DNA from: Tessaracoccus antarcticus
Lineage (GTDB): Bacteria; Actinomycetota; Actinomycetes; Propionibacteriales; Propionibacteriaceae
DNA length: 64,000 nucleotides
NCBI RefSeq assembly: GCF_003688855.1
Contig: NZ_REFW01000003.1
Coordinates: forward strand, 1-64,000
Direction: 5' to 3'
How positions within the stretch are numbered: the first letter of the stretch is position 1; each line of letters begins with the position of its first letter. The notes below the pieces were generated by a model. The model worked only from the letters and a program-made list of their open reading frames with translations, did no database searches and had not been told where the DNA came from. The translations under genes were made by a program, and so were the position numbers. Below, piece by piece: positions 50,243-59,485 of this stretch.

Positions 50243-50464
50243 TCAGACGATGTCGAGTTCGCGACGCAACTCGGCCTCGCGCGCCTGGCTGGCTGTCTTG
50301 AACGTGGCGTAGAAGTCGCCGAAACCGGCGGCGGCCTCGTTGCCACGTCGCTCGACCTGTTCGGCAATGCCCTGTGGTGTCAGGCGACGCACCAGGGCGC
50401 GCCCCCTCGTGATGACGAAGACGGCAAGTCCGGCACCCAGCAGCATCCAGAAGATCTTCTTCAC
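50243..50464 (-). CDS. Small membrane protein (DUF6167-like)
   Basis: A 73-residue protein with one N-terminal membrane helix (IFWMLLGAGLAVFVITRG) and a charged helical tail. It matches a family of unknown function commonly placed between the DUF948 gene and alaS. GTG start overlapping the stop of the DUF948 gene. Confidence 0.8.
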   Translation of the reverse strand: MKKIFWMLLGAGLAVFVITRGRALVRRLTPQGIAEQVERRGNEAAAGFGDFYATFKTASQAREAELRRELDIV

Positions 50465-50835
50465 TTCTTCCTGCGACCCTTCAGCGCGCTCCGCACGCCA
50501 TAGGTGAAGGCGGCCGTCTTGACCATGGGTCCACCCAGCGTCGCCGCGAACAGCTGCGACATCTGCGCCGCGTTCTCGCTGACCACCGTTGCGTGGCCCG
50601 AAACCTTCGAGACGTCCTCCGTGACGAGGCTGATCTTGGCGATCTCGTCGTTGGTGGCTTCGACGGTGCCCTTCAACTCCTGCAGGATCGGCACCGAGTT
50701 GTGCCCGATGTCGCGCACCGCAAGTCGTAGTTCTTCCAGCACGCGCCCCAGCTTGAGCAGTGGCACGGCGCAGAAGGCCACGAGAACACACAGGGCGATA
50801 GCGGCCAGCATTCCGGCCATCTGTCCAATGGTCAT
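50461..50835 (-). CDS. DUF948 membrane-anchored protein
   Basis: A 124-residue protein with an N-terminal membrane helix (MAGMLAAIALCVLVAFCAVP) and an amphipathic helical region like those of DUF948 family/YtxG proteins, ending in a basic KGRRKK tail. ATG at 50835 is the family start. Function unknown; forms an operon with the DUF6167-like gene and probably alaS. Confidence 0.82.
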   Translation of the reverse strand: MTIGQMAGMLAAIALCVLVAFCAVPLLKLGRVLEELRLAVRDIGHNSVPILQELKGTVEATNDEIAKISLVTEDVSKVSGHATVVSENAAQMSQLFAATLGGPMVKTAAFTYGVRSALKGRRKK

Positions 50836-50851
50836 ACGGGGTCCCCAACTC

Positions 50852-52234
50852 TCATGATTGATTCGGCGCAACTCTAGCTGACGGGGGACCTCCGCTCACC
50901 TGCTTCGCCGCCCAGGCCAGTCGCTCGCCGACCGCGGCTTCCGCTCCGTGGTCTGTCGGCTTGTAATAGCGGGCACCGCGGAGGTCCGCGGGGAGGTAGT
51001 CCTGCGCGACCAGCCCGTGTGGATGGTCATGGGGGTAGCGGTACCCCTTGCCGTGGCCCAGCGTTTCCGCCCCGGCGTAGTGGGCGTCGCGCAGGTGGCT
51101 GGGGACGTCGCCGCCCTTGCCCGCCCGCACATCAGCAATGGCGGCATCCATGGCGAGGTAGGCGGCGTTGGACTTGGGGGCCGACGCCGCAGCCACCGTG
51201 GCGTGGGCCAGGGTGAGACGGGCCTCCGGCATGCCCAGCAACTGGACGGCCTGGGCCGCGGCCACGCAGGTCTGCAGCACACCGGAGGCGGCCATGCCGA
51301 TGTCTTCGGAGGCTGAGATCATGAGCCGTCTCGCGATGAAGCGCGGGTCCTCCCCCGCCTCCAGCATCCGCGCCAGGTAGTGCAGCGAGGCATCGACGTC
51401 GGAGCCCCGGATGGATTTGATGAAGGCGCTGATGATGTCGTAGTGCTGGTCGCCCTGCCTGTCGTAGCGCACGGTGGCACGGTCCACGGCCTGGGACAGC
51501 ACCTCCGGGGTGACCTCTGCAAGCTCCAGCGCCACCGCGCCGGCGGCGGCCTCCTCGAGGAACGTCAGCGCGCGGCGGGCGTCGCCCTGGGCCATCCTGA
51601 CAAGGTCGGATCGGGCGGCGTCGGTGAGTCCCACGGCACCGCCCAGCCCGCGCTCGTCGAGGACGGCGCGGTCGATGAGGGCGCCGATGTCTCGCTCTGT
51701 GAGCGGCTTGAGTCGCAGCAGCAGTGAGCGGGACAGCAGCGGCGAGATCACCGAGAACGACGGATTCTCGGTGGTGGCCGCGATCAGCGTGACGATCCGG
51801 TTCTCCACCGCCGGCAGCAGGACGTCCTGCTGGGTCTTGCTGAATCGGTGGACCTCGTCGATGAACAGCACCGTGGAGGTTCCACGCTCCAGCTCACGTC
51901 GCGCCTTGTCCAGTTCGGTGCGCAGTTCCTTCACACCCGCCGTGACGGCGGAAATCTCCACGAACCGGGCGCCTGATGCTCGGGAAACGATGGACGCGAG
52001 CGTTGTCTTGCCCACCCCCGGTGGACCCCACAGGAACACGCTCATGGGCTGACCGGACACCAGCCGCCGCAGCGGAGCCCCGGGTGCCAGGAGATGCTGC
52101 TGACCGACGATCTCCTCCAGCGTTCGCGGTCGCATCCGGACCGGAAGCGGCGCCCCGTCGACGCGGGCGTCCCCCAGCGACCCCACCGGTCGCGCCGGCT
52201 GCGGATCAGGGTTCCCGAACAGGTCGTAGCTCAC
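50852..52234 (-). CDS. rarA: Replication-associated recombination protein A
   Basis: A 460-residue AAA+ ATPase (MgsA/WRNIP1 family) acting at stalled forks. Walker [13 protein letters not shown], Walker [16 protein letters not shown], sensor 1 ATTENPSF, arginine-finger region [12 protein letters not shown], and the tetramerisation domain from about residue 270 ([20 protein letters not shown]). GTG start at 52234; TAGAGT ends eight bases upstream, so the mRNA has nearly no leader. Confidence 0.95.
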   Translation of the reverse strand: MSYDLFGNPDPQPARPVGSLGDARVDGAPLPVRMRPRTLEEIVGQQHLLAPGAPLRRLVSGQPMSVFLWGPPGVGKTTLASIVSRASGARFVEISAVTAGVKELRTELDKARRELERGTSTVLFIDEVHRFSKTQQDVLLPAVENRIVTLIAATTENPSFSVISPLLSRSLLLRLKPLTERDIGALIDRAVLDERGLGGAVGLTDAARSDLVRMAQGDARRALTFLEEAAAGAVALELAEVTPEVLSQAVDRATVRYDRQGDQHYDIISAFIKSIRGSDVDASLHYLARMLEAGEDPRFIARRLMISASEDIGMAASGVLQTCVAAAQAVQLLGMPEARLTLAHATVAAASAPKSNAAYLAMDAAIADVRAGKGGDVPSHLRDAHYAGAETLGHGKGYRYPHDHPHGLVAQDYLPADLRGARYYKPTDHGAEAAVGERLAWAAKQVSGGPPSARVAPNQS

Positions 52235-52242
52235 GCTGACCC

Positions 52243-52248
52243 ACTCTA
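52243..52248 (-). promoter_or_regulatory. -10 box close to the rarA start
   Basis: TAGAGT on the minus strand (52248-52243) is followed by eight bases and the GTG start codon of rarA. Confidence 0.4.
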
Positions 52249-52275
52249 GCCATGGGGGGAGCGCCGGTCAGCACG

Positions 52276-53292
52276 TCAGGCCTGCAGGCCCCAGGCCTGT
52301 GCCACGAGTTCCAGCGAGCGCGACCGCACCGCCGGGTCGTGGGCGTAGGTGACGGTGACGAGTTCGTCGGCGTCCGTCAGGTCCACGAGCGACTCCAGCT
52401 GGCTCACGACCCTGTCCGGTGAACCGATGGCGCTGACCTGCAGCATGTGCTCCATCATGGCCAGTTCCTGCTCGGTGGCCTCGACCTCGCCGGGCGGGAG
52501 CAGGGCTTCGCGGCCGCCGCTGCGACGCAGGGACATGAACATCCGCTGCACCGTGCTGAACTGGTGGTGGGCTTCGGCGTCATCCTCGGCGGCCAGCACG
52601 TTGACGCCCACCATGACCCTCGGCTCCTCGATCTGGGCGGTGGGGGCGTCCGGGTTGAACCTCTCGCGGTACAACTCGATGGCCGGCAAGAGGGCGTCAG
52701 GTGCAAAGTGTGAGGCGAACGCGTACGGCAGGCCGAGGTGGGCGGCGATCTGTGCGCCCGAGGTGGAGGACCCGAGTATCCACATGGGCACCTGCGTCCC
52801 CGCTGCCACCCCTGCACGCAGACCGGAGGAAGCCACACCCGAAGTGGTCCAGTCATACAGGTCCGTGACGTTGGCCACGAACGCATTCGGCGATCCGTCC
52901 GAGCGCGCCAGCGCACGCGCCGTTATCTGGTCCGTGCCGGGGGCACGTCCGAGACCCAACTCCACGCGACCGGGGAACATGGCGGCCAGCGTGCCGTAGT
53001 CCTCCGCCACCATGAGCGGCGCGTGGTTGGGCAGCATCACGCCCCCAGAACCGACGATGATCCGCGTGGTCCGGGCAGCTGCGCGCCCCACGATGACCGC
53101 CGTGGAGGACGAGGCAACGGCTGCCGTGTTGTGGTGCTCGGCGAACCAGACACGGCTGTAGCCCACACGTTCAGCCACTTCGACGGAGTGCATGGAGGCC
53201 TCGATGGCCTCTCCGATTGATTGACCGGACGACACGGAGACGAGGTCGAGGATCGAGAGGGGGACGTGGGGCGCGATGGGGTTGGAAGTCAT
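52276..53292 (-). CDS. LLM-class flavin-dependent oxidoreductase (luciferase-like)
   Basis: A 338-residue TIM-barrel protein of the bacterial-luciferase-like group that uses FMNH2/F420-type cofactors. Motifs: PLSILDLVSVSSG, AERVGYSRVWFAEHHN (family signature), VGSGGVMLPNHAPLMVAEDYGTLA, and GRVELGLGRAPGTD. Substrate unknown. The ATG at 53292 has GGAGTCC upstream; one at 53301 is possible. Divergent from the Bcr/CflA pump gene. Confidence 0.88.
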   Translation of the reverse strand: MTSNPIAPHVPLSILDLVSVSSGQSIGEAIEASMHSVEVAERVGYSRVWFAEHHNTAAVASSSTAVIVGRAAARTTRIIVGSGGVMLPNHAPLMVAEDYGTLAAMFPGRVELGLGRAPGTDQITARALARSDGSPNAFVANVTDLYDWTTSGVASSGLRAGVAAGTQVPMWILGSSTSGAQIAAHLGLPYAFASHFAPDALLPAIELYRERFNPDAPTAQIEEPRVMVGVNVLAAEDDAEAHHQFSTVQRMFMSLRRSGGREALLPPGEVEATEQELAMMEHMLQVSAIGSPDRVVSQLESLVDLTDADELVTVTYAHDPAVRSRSLELVAQAWGLQA

Positions 53293-53324
53293 GGACTCCA
53301 TGTAACCACGCCCGGAAAATGGCG

Positions 53325-53330
53325 TAGGGT
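53325..53330 (+). promoter_or_regulatory. Candidate -10 box for the Bcr/CflA gene
   Basis: TAGGGT on the plus strand would start transcription near 53337, only about 12 nt before the terminator hairpin. Confidence 0.35.
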
Positions 53331-53348
53331 ATGACAGTTGCACCGGTG

Positions 53349-53374
53349 CCGCTCCCTTGATGGGGCGGTTTTTT
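53349..53374 (+). terminator. Rho-independent terminator in the leader of the efflux gene
   Basis: CCGCTCC (53349-53355) pairs with GGGGCGG (53362-53368, one G-T wobble) over a 6-nt loop and is followed by six T. No plus-strand gene lies upstream that it could serve, since the flanking gene is divergent. It is therefore a candidate attenuator for the pump. TGGGG (53361-53365) could instead pair with CCCCA (53379-53383), opening the terminator. Confidence 0.65.
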
Positions 53375-53402
53375 CATTCCCCACACCTCTTACTGGAGAC
53401 AG

Positions 53403-54626
53403 ATGCCCGCCCAACTCGGCGACCGTTTCAGCCCCCGCCGCCGCTTGGCGTTCATCATCACGCTCGGACTTCTGACGGGGCTCGGTCCTTTCACCATCGA
53501 CCTGTACCTGCCGGCGTTCCCGGCGCTGAAGGCCGACCTGCTCATCAGCGACGCCCAGGTGCAGATCACTCTGTCGGCCACGACGCTGGGCTTCGCCCTC
53601 GGACAGTTGCTCGTCGGACCGCTCAGCGACCGTCTGGGCCGCAAGCGCCCGCTGCTGGCCATGAGCGCCCTGCACGTGGTGGCCTCGGTACTGGTGGCCA
53701 TCTCACCCAACGTCGAGTTCCTGACCGGCATGCGCGCGTTGCAGGGGATCGGTGCGGCGGGCGGCGCAGTCGTGGCCATGGCCATGGCGCGGGACCTCTT
53801 CGACGGCCGCCGGCTGGTGGTCATGCTCTCCCGGCTCGCCCTCATCAACGGGATGGCCCCCATCATCGCGCCACTCGTGGGGTCGTGGATGGTCAGTTTC
53901 GTGTCCTGGCGTGGGGTGTTCTGGGCGCTGGCGCTCTACGGCTCGACGATTGTCGCTCTCGTGTGGTTGTTGATCGTGGAGACGCGACCACCCTCGGAGC
54001 GCACCACCGGCGGATTCTCGGTGATGGTGGCCGCCTACAGGAGAGTCCTCAACGACCGCATCTTCGTGGGCGCCTGGCTGACGGCGGCCGCCGCCTTCGC
54101 GGGCCTGTTCTCCTACGTGTCCACGTCCTCGGTGCTCTTGCAGGAGGTGTTCGGCCTCTCTCCCCGCGGCTTCGGTGCGGTGTTCGCGATCTGCTCCGTG
54201 GGGGTCTTCGTGGGCGTCCAGGTGGGCAGCCGCCTGTCCCACCGGATCGGGCCGCACCGCGTCCTCGCACTCGGTACCGCCGGGATGGTTCTGGCCTCCG
54301 CGGCCCTGCTGATTGTCAACGCCGCCTCTGACTCCTACATCCCGCTCATCCCCACCATGTTCGCCTTCACCCTGTCGTTCGGGGCCTGCGCGCCCAACGC
54401 GCAGGTGCTGGGGCTGCAGCACCACCGCACGGACTCCGGCGTGGCCGCCTCACTCATGGGTGCGCTGAACATGACCGCCGCTGCCATCGTCGGGCCACTC
54501 ATCGGGCTCGCGACCCTGACGAGTGCCGCCCCCATGGGCATCGCCATGTTGGCGTGCTCCGGCCTGGCGGTCGTCTTCCTGTGGACCATCATCCGTCCCA
54601 TGCGGTTGCAGGTCCGGCTGGACTGA
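53403..54626 (+). CDS. Bcr/CflA-type drug efflux transporter (MFS)
   Basis: A 407-residue, 12-helix proton-driven exporter. Bcr/CflA signatures: FTIDLYLPAFPAL in helix 1-2, LGQLLVGPLSDRLGRKRPLL (MFS loop 2-3 motif), RALQGIGAAGG and GMAPIIAPLVGSW. The family exports bicyclomycin, chloramphenicol or other drugs; the substrate here is unknown. GGAGA six bases upstream is the ribosome binding site. A terminator hairpin in the leader suggests inducible expression. Confidence 0.92.
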   Translation: MPAQLGDRFSPRRRLAFIITLGLLTGLGPFTIDLYLPAFPALKADLLISDAQVQITLSATTLGFALGQLLVGPLSDRLGRKRPLLAMSALHVVASVLVAISPNVEFLTGMRALQGIGAAGGAVVAMAMARDLFDGRRLVVMLSRLALINGMAPIIAPLVGSWMVSFVSWRGVFWALALYGSTIVALVWLLIVETRPPSERTTGGFSVMVAAYRRVLNDRIFVGAWLTAAAAFAGLFSYVSTSSVLLQEVFGLSPRGFGAVFAICSVGVFVGVQVGSRLSHRIGPHRVLALGTAGMVLASAALLIVNAASDSYIPLIPTMFAFTLSFGACAPNAQVLGLQHHRTDSGVAASLMGALNMTAAAIVGPLIGLATLTSAAPMGIAMLACSGLAVVFLWTIIRPMRLQVRLD

Positions 54627-54659
54627 GCAGGACGGCCCCGTCTGCGATAGAACGTCACT

Positions 54660-55538
54660 GTGGACACACCGACGCCCCGCATCCGGCCCGAGCTCCTGCT
54701 GCTCGTGTCGATCGCATCGGTGCAGCTGGGGTCCTCGTTCGCCAAACAACTGTTCGAACTGGCCCCGCCGTGGATCGTGGTGTGGCTGCGCATCCTGAGC
54801 AGCGGTGTGGTGCTGAGCGTCGTCGCGCCACCACGACTGTCCGGCCGCACCCGGCTCGAATGGCGTCGGGTGCTCGTCTATGCGCTCAGCCTCACCCTCA
54901 TGAACGTCTCCTTCGTGATGGCCATCAGCCGCATCCCCATCGGTGTTGCCGTGACATTCGAGTTCATCGGACCGCTGGCGGTGGCCGTGGCAGGGTCGCG
55001 GAAGGCCCGGGAATACCTGTGGGCGGGGCTGGCCGCGGTCGGTGTGGCGCTGCTGGGGTTCGCCCCGGGTGCTTTGGACGTCACGGGTGTACTCCTCGCA
55101 CTGCTGGCAGGAGCCTTCTGGGCGGCATACATCGTCGCGGCCGGGCCGGCGGCGGAGCACTGGTCGGGGGTCACGGCCGTCACCATCTCGTCCTGGGTGG
55201 GCGCCGTCCTGCTGCTTCCCGTGGTGCTCGCCACCCTGTCATCGGGCACCACGCAGTGGGCCATGCAGCCGAGGGTGTGGCTGTGGGGCCTGGCACTGGG
55301 GTTGTTGGGGTCCGTGATCCCCTACGCCCTGGAGTTGCGTGCCCTGCGCACCATGGATAGGGGGGTGTTCGGCATCATGATGAGCCTGGAGCCGGGGGCT
55401 GCGGCGCTGCTGGCGTGGCTCGTTCTGGGCGAGGACCTGAGGCCTGTGGAGGTGGCGGCCATGGTGTGCGTGGTGGCGGCAAGCATGGGGGCGCTGCGCG
55501 GATCCCGCGCAGCGCCCGATGCCTCTCTGAAGCCGTGA
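54660..55538 (+). CDS. EamA/DMT-family transporter (RhtA-like)
   Basis: A 292-residue protein with ten predicted membrane helices in two EamA halves (VQLGSSFAKQLFELAPPWIV; GVTAVTISSWVGAVLLLPVV). RhtA-type members export threonine, homoserine or related amino acids. GTG start with little leader: TAGAAC lies six bases upstream. It follows the Bcr/CflA gene by 33 bp and converges on aspS. Confidence 0.88.
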   Translation: MDTPTPRIRPELLLLVSIASVQLGSSFAKQLFELAPPWIVVWLRILSSGVVLSVVAPPRLSGRTRLEWRRVLVYALSLTLMNVSFVMAISRIPIGVAVTFEFIGPLAVAVAGSRKAREYLWAGLAAVGVALLGFAPGALDVTGVLLALLAGAFWAAYIVAAGPAAEHWSGVTAVTISSWVGAVLLLPVVLATLSSGTTQWAMQPRVWLWGLALGLLGSVIPYALELRALRTMDRGVFGIMMSLEPGAAALLAWLVLGEDLRPVEVAAMVCVVAASMGALRGSRAAPDASLKP

Positions 55539-55542
55539 CGGG

Positions 55543-57366
55543 TCAGGGGACCTCGGTGGCCGCTGCGGACTCGGCCGGTGCAGGCTTGGTGTCCTTGTCG
55601 ACGGGCTTGCTGTCCACTCCCGCCTCCTTGCGCTGCTGCGCCGTGATGGGCGCGGGCGCCTGGGTGAGCGGGTCGTAGCCGCCGCCCGACTTCGGGAACG
55701 CGATGACGTCGCGGATGGACTCCGCACCCGTCAGCAGTGCCACGATGCGGTCCCAGCCGAATGCGATGCCACCGTGCGGCGGGGCACCGAAGGCGAAGGC
55801 GTCCAGCAGGAAGCCGAACTTCTCCTGGGCCTCCTCCGCGCCGATGCCCATGACACGGAACACGCGCTCCTGGATGTCGCGGCGGTGGATACGGATGGAG
55901 CCGCCGCCGATCTCGTTGCCGTTGCAGACGATGTCGTAGGCGTAGGCCAGGGCACTGCCGGGATCCGTGTCGAACGTGTCGATGCAGTCCGGCTTGGGTG
56001 AGGTGAACGCGTGGTGCACGGCCGTCCAGGCGGAGTCGCCCAGTGCAACGTCGCCCTCGCTGAGCGCCTCGTTGGTGGGCTTGAACAGGGGTGCATCCAC
56101 CACCCACAGGAAGCTCCACGCCGACTCGTCGATGAGTCCACAGCGACGGCCGATCTCCGCGCGGGCGGCGCCCAGCAGGTTCTGCGACGCGGTGCGTGCA
56201 CCGGCCGCGAAGAAGATGCAGTCGCCGGGCGTGGCGCCGGTGCGCTGCGGAAGGGCGGCCAGTTCGGCCTCGGAGAGGTTCTTCGCGACGGGACCACCCA
56301 GGGTGCCGTCCTGCGCCACCGTGACGTAGGCCAGGCCCTTGGCGCCACGCTGCTTCGCCCATTCCTGCCACGCGTCAAACGTGCGACGCGGCTGAGATCC
56401 ACCTCCGGGCATGACCACGGCACCCACGTAGGGGGCCTTGAACACGCGGAACGCCGTGTCGGCGAACAGGTCGGTCAGCTCGGAGAGCTCCAGGTCGAAC
56501 CGCAGGTCCGGCTTGTCGGAGCCGTAGCGGTTCATGGAGTCGGCGAACGTGAGGCGGGGGAACGGCGTGGCCAGCTCATGGCCCTTCAACGCCCACACCT
56601 GGCTGAGCACGGCCTCGGCCAGCTCGATGATGTCGTCCTGGTCCACGAAGCTCATTTCAACGTCGAGCTGGGTGAACTCCGGCTGCCGGTCCGCGCGAAA
56701 GTCCTCATCGCGGTAGCAGCGGGCGATCTGGTAGTACCGCTCCATGCCGGCCACCATGAGCAACTGCTTGAACAGCTGCGGCGACTGCGGCAGGGCGTAC
56801 CAGGAGCCGGGTGAGAGACGGGCCGGTACGAGGAAGTCGCGAGCACCCTCGGGGGTGGATCGGGTCAGCGTCGGGGTCTCGATCTCGATGAAGTCCCGGG
56901 AGTCCAGCACCGCGCGGGCGGCGCGGTTGACGGCGGAGCGCAGGCGCAGTGCCTCGGCCGGGGCGGGGCGACGCAGGTCCAGGTAGCGGTACTTCAGGCG
57001 GGCCTCCTCGCCGACCCCGCTGCGTTCGTCGATCTGGAACGGCAGCGGCGCGGAGGTGTTGAGCACCACGAGCTCGGAGATGGCCACCTCGATCTCCCCG
57101 GTGGCGAGATCAGGGTTGGCGTTGCCGGCGGGGCGGGTCTCGACGACGCCGGTCACCTGGATGCAGAACTCGTTGCGCAGGTCGTGGGCGCCGGACGAGT
57201 CCAGCACCTCGTCGCGGATGACCACCTGGGCCACGCCGGAGGCGTCACGCAGGTCGATGAAGGCCACACCGCCGTGGTCGCGGCGCTTGGCCACCCAGCC
57301 GGTGAGCACGACAGTCTGACCGGCGTGGCTCGCGCGCAGGTCTCCGGCCTTGTGGGTGCGAAGCAT
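55543..57366 (-). CDS. aspS: Aspartyl-tRNA synthetase
   Basis: A 607-residue class IIb synthetase of bacterial type with an OB-fold anticodon domain ([30 protein letters not shown]), catalytic core ([57 protein letters not shown]), a GAD insert and motif 3 [12 protein letters not shown]. It ends in a Lys/Pro/Ala-rich tail of about 25 residues beyond the usual end. Start at 57366 with AAGGGAAA upstream. Downstream of hisS. Confidence 0.97.
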   Translation of the reverse strand: MLRTHKAGDLRASHAGQTVVLTGWVAKRRDHGGVAFIDLRDASGVAQVVIRDEVLDSSGAHDLRNEFCIQVTGVVETRPAGNANPDLATGEIEVAISELVVLNTSAPLPFQIDERSGVGEEARLKYRYLDLRRPAPAEALRLRSAVNRAARAVLDSRDFIEIETPTLTRSTPEGARDFLVPARLSPGSWYALPQSPQLFKQLLMVAGMERYYQIARCYRDEDFRADRQPEFTQLDVEMSFVDQDDIIELAEAVLSQVWALKGHELATPFPRLTFADSMNRYGSDKPDLRFDLELSELTDLFADTAFRVFKAPYVGAVVMPGGGSQPRRTFDAWQEWAKQRGAKGLAYVTVAQDGTLGGPVAKNLSEAELAALPQRTGATPGDCIFFAAGARTASQNLLGAARAEIGRRCGLIDESAWSFLWVVDAPLFKPTNEALSEGDVALGDSAWTAVHHAFTSPKPDCIDTFDTDPGSALAYAYDIVCNGNEIGGGSIRIHRRDIQERVFRVMGIGAEEAQEKFGFLLDAFAFGAPPHGGIAFGWDRIVALLTGAESIRDVIAFPKSGGGYDPLTQAPAPITAQQRKEAGVDSKPVDKDTKPAPAESAAATEVP

Positions 57367-57419
57367 GTGGATGTTTCCCTTCCTTGACAACGGATTCTTG
57401 AGTGGGACGAGCGGGTGCG

Positions 57420-58742
57420 TCACCAGGCCGCGGTGATACCGGGGCGCAGGTCACCGACCGGCGGCTCCCAGGTGCCGGGGTCGGCCTCCTGCTGCTCGCC
57501 GGTGCGGATGTCCTTGACGGAGTCCCCGAACCAGACGAACGGGATGCCACGGCGATCAGCGTGGCGGATCTGCTTGCCGTACTTGTCGGCCTTGGGTGCC
57601 ACCTCGCAGGCGATGCCTCGGGCCCGGAGTTGGCGCGCCACGTCATCGGCGGCCGGCCGTGTGTCCTCGGCGTCCACCGCCACGAGGACGCAGCTGGGCA
57701 CGGACCGGGTGGCGCCCAGGTGTCCCCGACCCACGAGTGGCGCGAGGATGCGCGTGACGCCGATGGTGAGGCCGACGCCGGGGTAGGTGTTCTTCCCGTC
57801 GCTGGCCAGAGCGTCGTAGCGGCCACCGCCGGAGACGCTGCCGATGGACTCGAAGCCCACCAGTTCCGTCTCGTAGACGGTGCCGGTGTAGTAGTCGAGG
57901 CCGCGCGCTATGCGCAGGTCGGCTGCGATGCGGCCGGGGAACTGGGCGGAGACCGCCGACAGGACGCTGGAGACCTCGGCGATGCCCTCCTCCAGCAGGG
58001 GATTCCGGACGCCAAGTGCCGTCACCTCGTCGACGAAGGACAGGTCGGTGCTGTGGATGCGGGCCAATGCCAGCGCCGCCCGCACCTGGGCGTCGTCCAT
58101 GCCCAGCTGGTCGCGCAGCAACGCCGAGACGCCGTCCGGACCGATCTTGTCCAGCTTGTCCACGCGCTGCAGCACCGCTGCCGGGTCATCGATCCCGAGG
58201 CCGGCGTAGAACCCCTGCGCCAGCTTGCGGTTGCCGAGCCGCATCAGGACCGGCGGCAGCCCGAGGTCGCGGTGCATTCGCTCGAACGCCTCCAGTGCCA
58301 CGAGGGGCAGTTCGGCGTCGTGGTGCAGCGCGAGGGTGCCGGATCCGACGATGTCGAGGTCGGCCTGGGTGAACTCTCGGTAACGGCCCTCCTGTGGACG
58401 CTCGCCACGCCAGGACTTCTGCACCTGGTAGCGGCGGAACGGGAAGTGCAGGTGCCCCGAGTTCTCGAGGACGTAGCGCGCGAACGGCACGGTCAGGTCA
58501 AAGTGCAGCGCCAGTTCGTCCACGTCGGAGGACTCCGCGTGCAGCCTGCGGACGACGTAGATCTCCTTGTCGATCTCTCCCTTGCGGGTCAGCTGCTCCA
58601 GCCGTTCGACGGCGCGCGTCTCGACCGAGGCCAGGCCGTGCAGCTCTGCTGTGGAGGAGATGATGTCAAGGACCCGTTGTTCGACCATGCGGCCGGCGGG
58701 CAGGAACTCGGGAAAGCCGGAAATTGGCTTGGGGCGTGCCAT
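57420..58742 (-). CDS. hisS: Histidyl-tRNA synthetase
   Basis: A 440-residue class II synthetase. [15 protein letters not shown] at the start, motif 1 ([15 protein letters not shown]), motif 2 ([23 protein letters not shown]), the histidine-binding [12 protein letters not shown], and motif 3 [12 protein letters not shown]-terminal anticodon-binding domain ([11 protein letters not shown]). ATG at 58742 is preferred; GTG 58763 overlaps the hydrolase stop. Cotranscribed with the MBL gene and aspS. Confidence 0.96.
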   Translation of the reverse strand: MARPKPISGFPEFLPAGRMVEQRVLDIISSTAELHGLASVETRAVERLEQLTRKGEIDKEIYVVRRLHAESSDVDELALHFDLTVPFARYVLENSGHLHFPFRRYQVQKSWRGERPQEGRYREFTQADLDIVGSGTLALHHDAELPLVALEAFERMHRDLGLPPVLMRLGNRKLAQGFYAGLGIDDPAAVLQRVDKLDKIGPDGVSALLRDQLGMDDAQVRAALALARIHSTDLSFVDEVTALGVRNPLLEEGIAEVSSVLSAVSAQFPGRIAADLRIARGLDYYTGTVYETELVGFESIGSVSGGGRYDALASDGKNTYPGVGLTIGVTRILAPLVGRGHLGATRSVPSCVLVAVDAEDTRPAADDVARQLRARGIACEVAPKADKYGKQIRHADRRGIPFVWFGDSVKDIRTGEQQEADPGTWEPPVGDLRPGITAAW

Positions 58743-58759
58743 CGGAGTCTTGGTGTTCC

Positions 58760-59455
58760 TCACATCTCGTGGTGCAGGTAGCTGTCGTGCAGGTAGCTGT
58801 TGCTGAGCCGTTCCGCGGCCAGCGTGGTGTCTGGGCCGTGGCCCGGGAGCAGCGGGACATCCTCGGGGAAACTGGAGCGGATCCGTCGCAGCGTCTCGCG
58901 CATCTCGGACATGTTACCGCCCGGCAGATCGGTTCGCCCGATCGTGCCTGCGAACACCACGTCGCCAGTGAACACGACGCTGCTGCCGCCGTCGCTGACC
59001 TCCAGCAGTGTGGAGCCCTGGGTGTGCCCCGGCGCCCGGTGGGGGCGCACGCGCAGACCGGCCACCTCGAACGGCTCGACGAGCGGCCGCAGATCGGCTG
59101 GTAGGGGCAGTGCGTCGGCGCCGAGGAACTCCTCGATGATGCCGACGAAGGAGGTCCCCAGCCCCAGGGACGGGCGCTGCAGCATGGGCTGGTCCGCCTC
59201 GGCGCAGTAGACGGGCACGCCCCACCGCGCTGCCACGGCATGCGCGTCGCCCGCGTGGTCGATGTGGCCGTGGGTGAGGACCACGGCCGCCGGCTGCCAC
59301 CGGCGACCCTCCAGCGCGTGCGTGATGACGTCGAGGGACGCGATCCCGGGGTCGACGACGAGGCACGCTGTGGGTTGCGCGGAGTCGCCGCTACCGGCGG
59401 CCACAAGGTAGCAATTGGCCTGCCATGGTGAGACAGGATGGGCCTCGATGAGCAT
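58760..59455 (-). CDS. Metallo-beta-lactamase-fold hydrolase (glyoxalase II-like)
   Basis: A 231-residue protein with the MBL metal site THGHIDHAG (HxHxDH), GHTQGST and a C-terminal GHGPDTT histidine. Glyoxalase-II-like fold; substrate, likely a thioester, is unknown. Commonly precedes hisS in actinobacteria. Leaderless: TAGGGT ends six bases upstream of the ATG. Confidence 0.9.
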   Translation of the reverse strand: MLIEAHPVSPWQANCYLVAAGSGDSAQPTACLVVDPGIASLDVITHALEGRRWQPAAVVLTHGHIDHAGDAHAVAARWGVPVYCAEADQPMLQRPSLGLGTSFVGIIEEFLGADALPLPADLRPLVEPFEVAGLRVRPHRAPGHTQGSTLLEVSDGGSSVVFTGDVVFAGTIGRTDLPGGNMSEMRETLRRIRSSFPEDVPLLPGHGPDTTLAAERLSNSYLHDSYLHHEM

Positions 59456-59461
59456 TGCGCC

Positions 59462-59479
59462 ACCCTATCCGGCTAGATT
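59462..59479. promoter_or_regulatory. Back-to-back leaderless promoters in a 30-bp gap
   Basis: TAGGGT on the minus strand (59467-59462) lies six bases from the MBL ATG at 59455. TAGATT on the plus strand (59474-59479) lies six bases from the DUF349 ATG at 59486. Any -35 elements must lie inside the opposing gene. Confidence 0.55.
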
Positions 59480-59485
59480 GGGCGC

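Noticed and set aside
53331-53360. Nine-residue ORF MTVAPVPLP ending in the terminator loop, as a leader peptide
   Set aside because: Attractive for an attenuator, but the best -10 (53325) would start transcription inside it and no proper Shine-Dalgarno precedes it. Not annotated as a gene.
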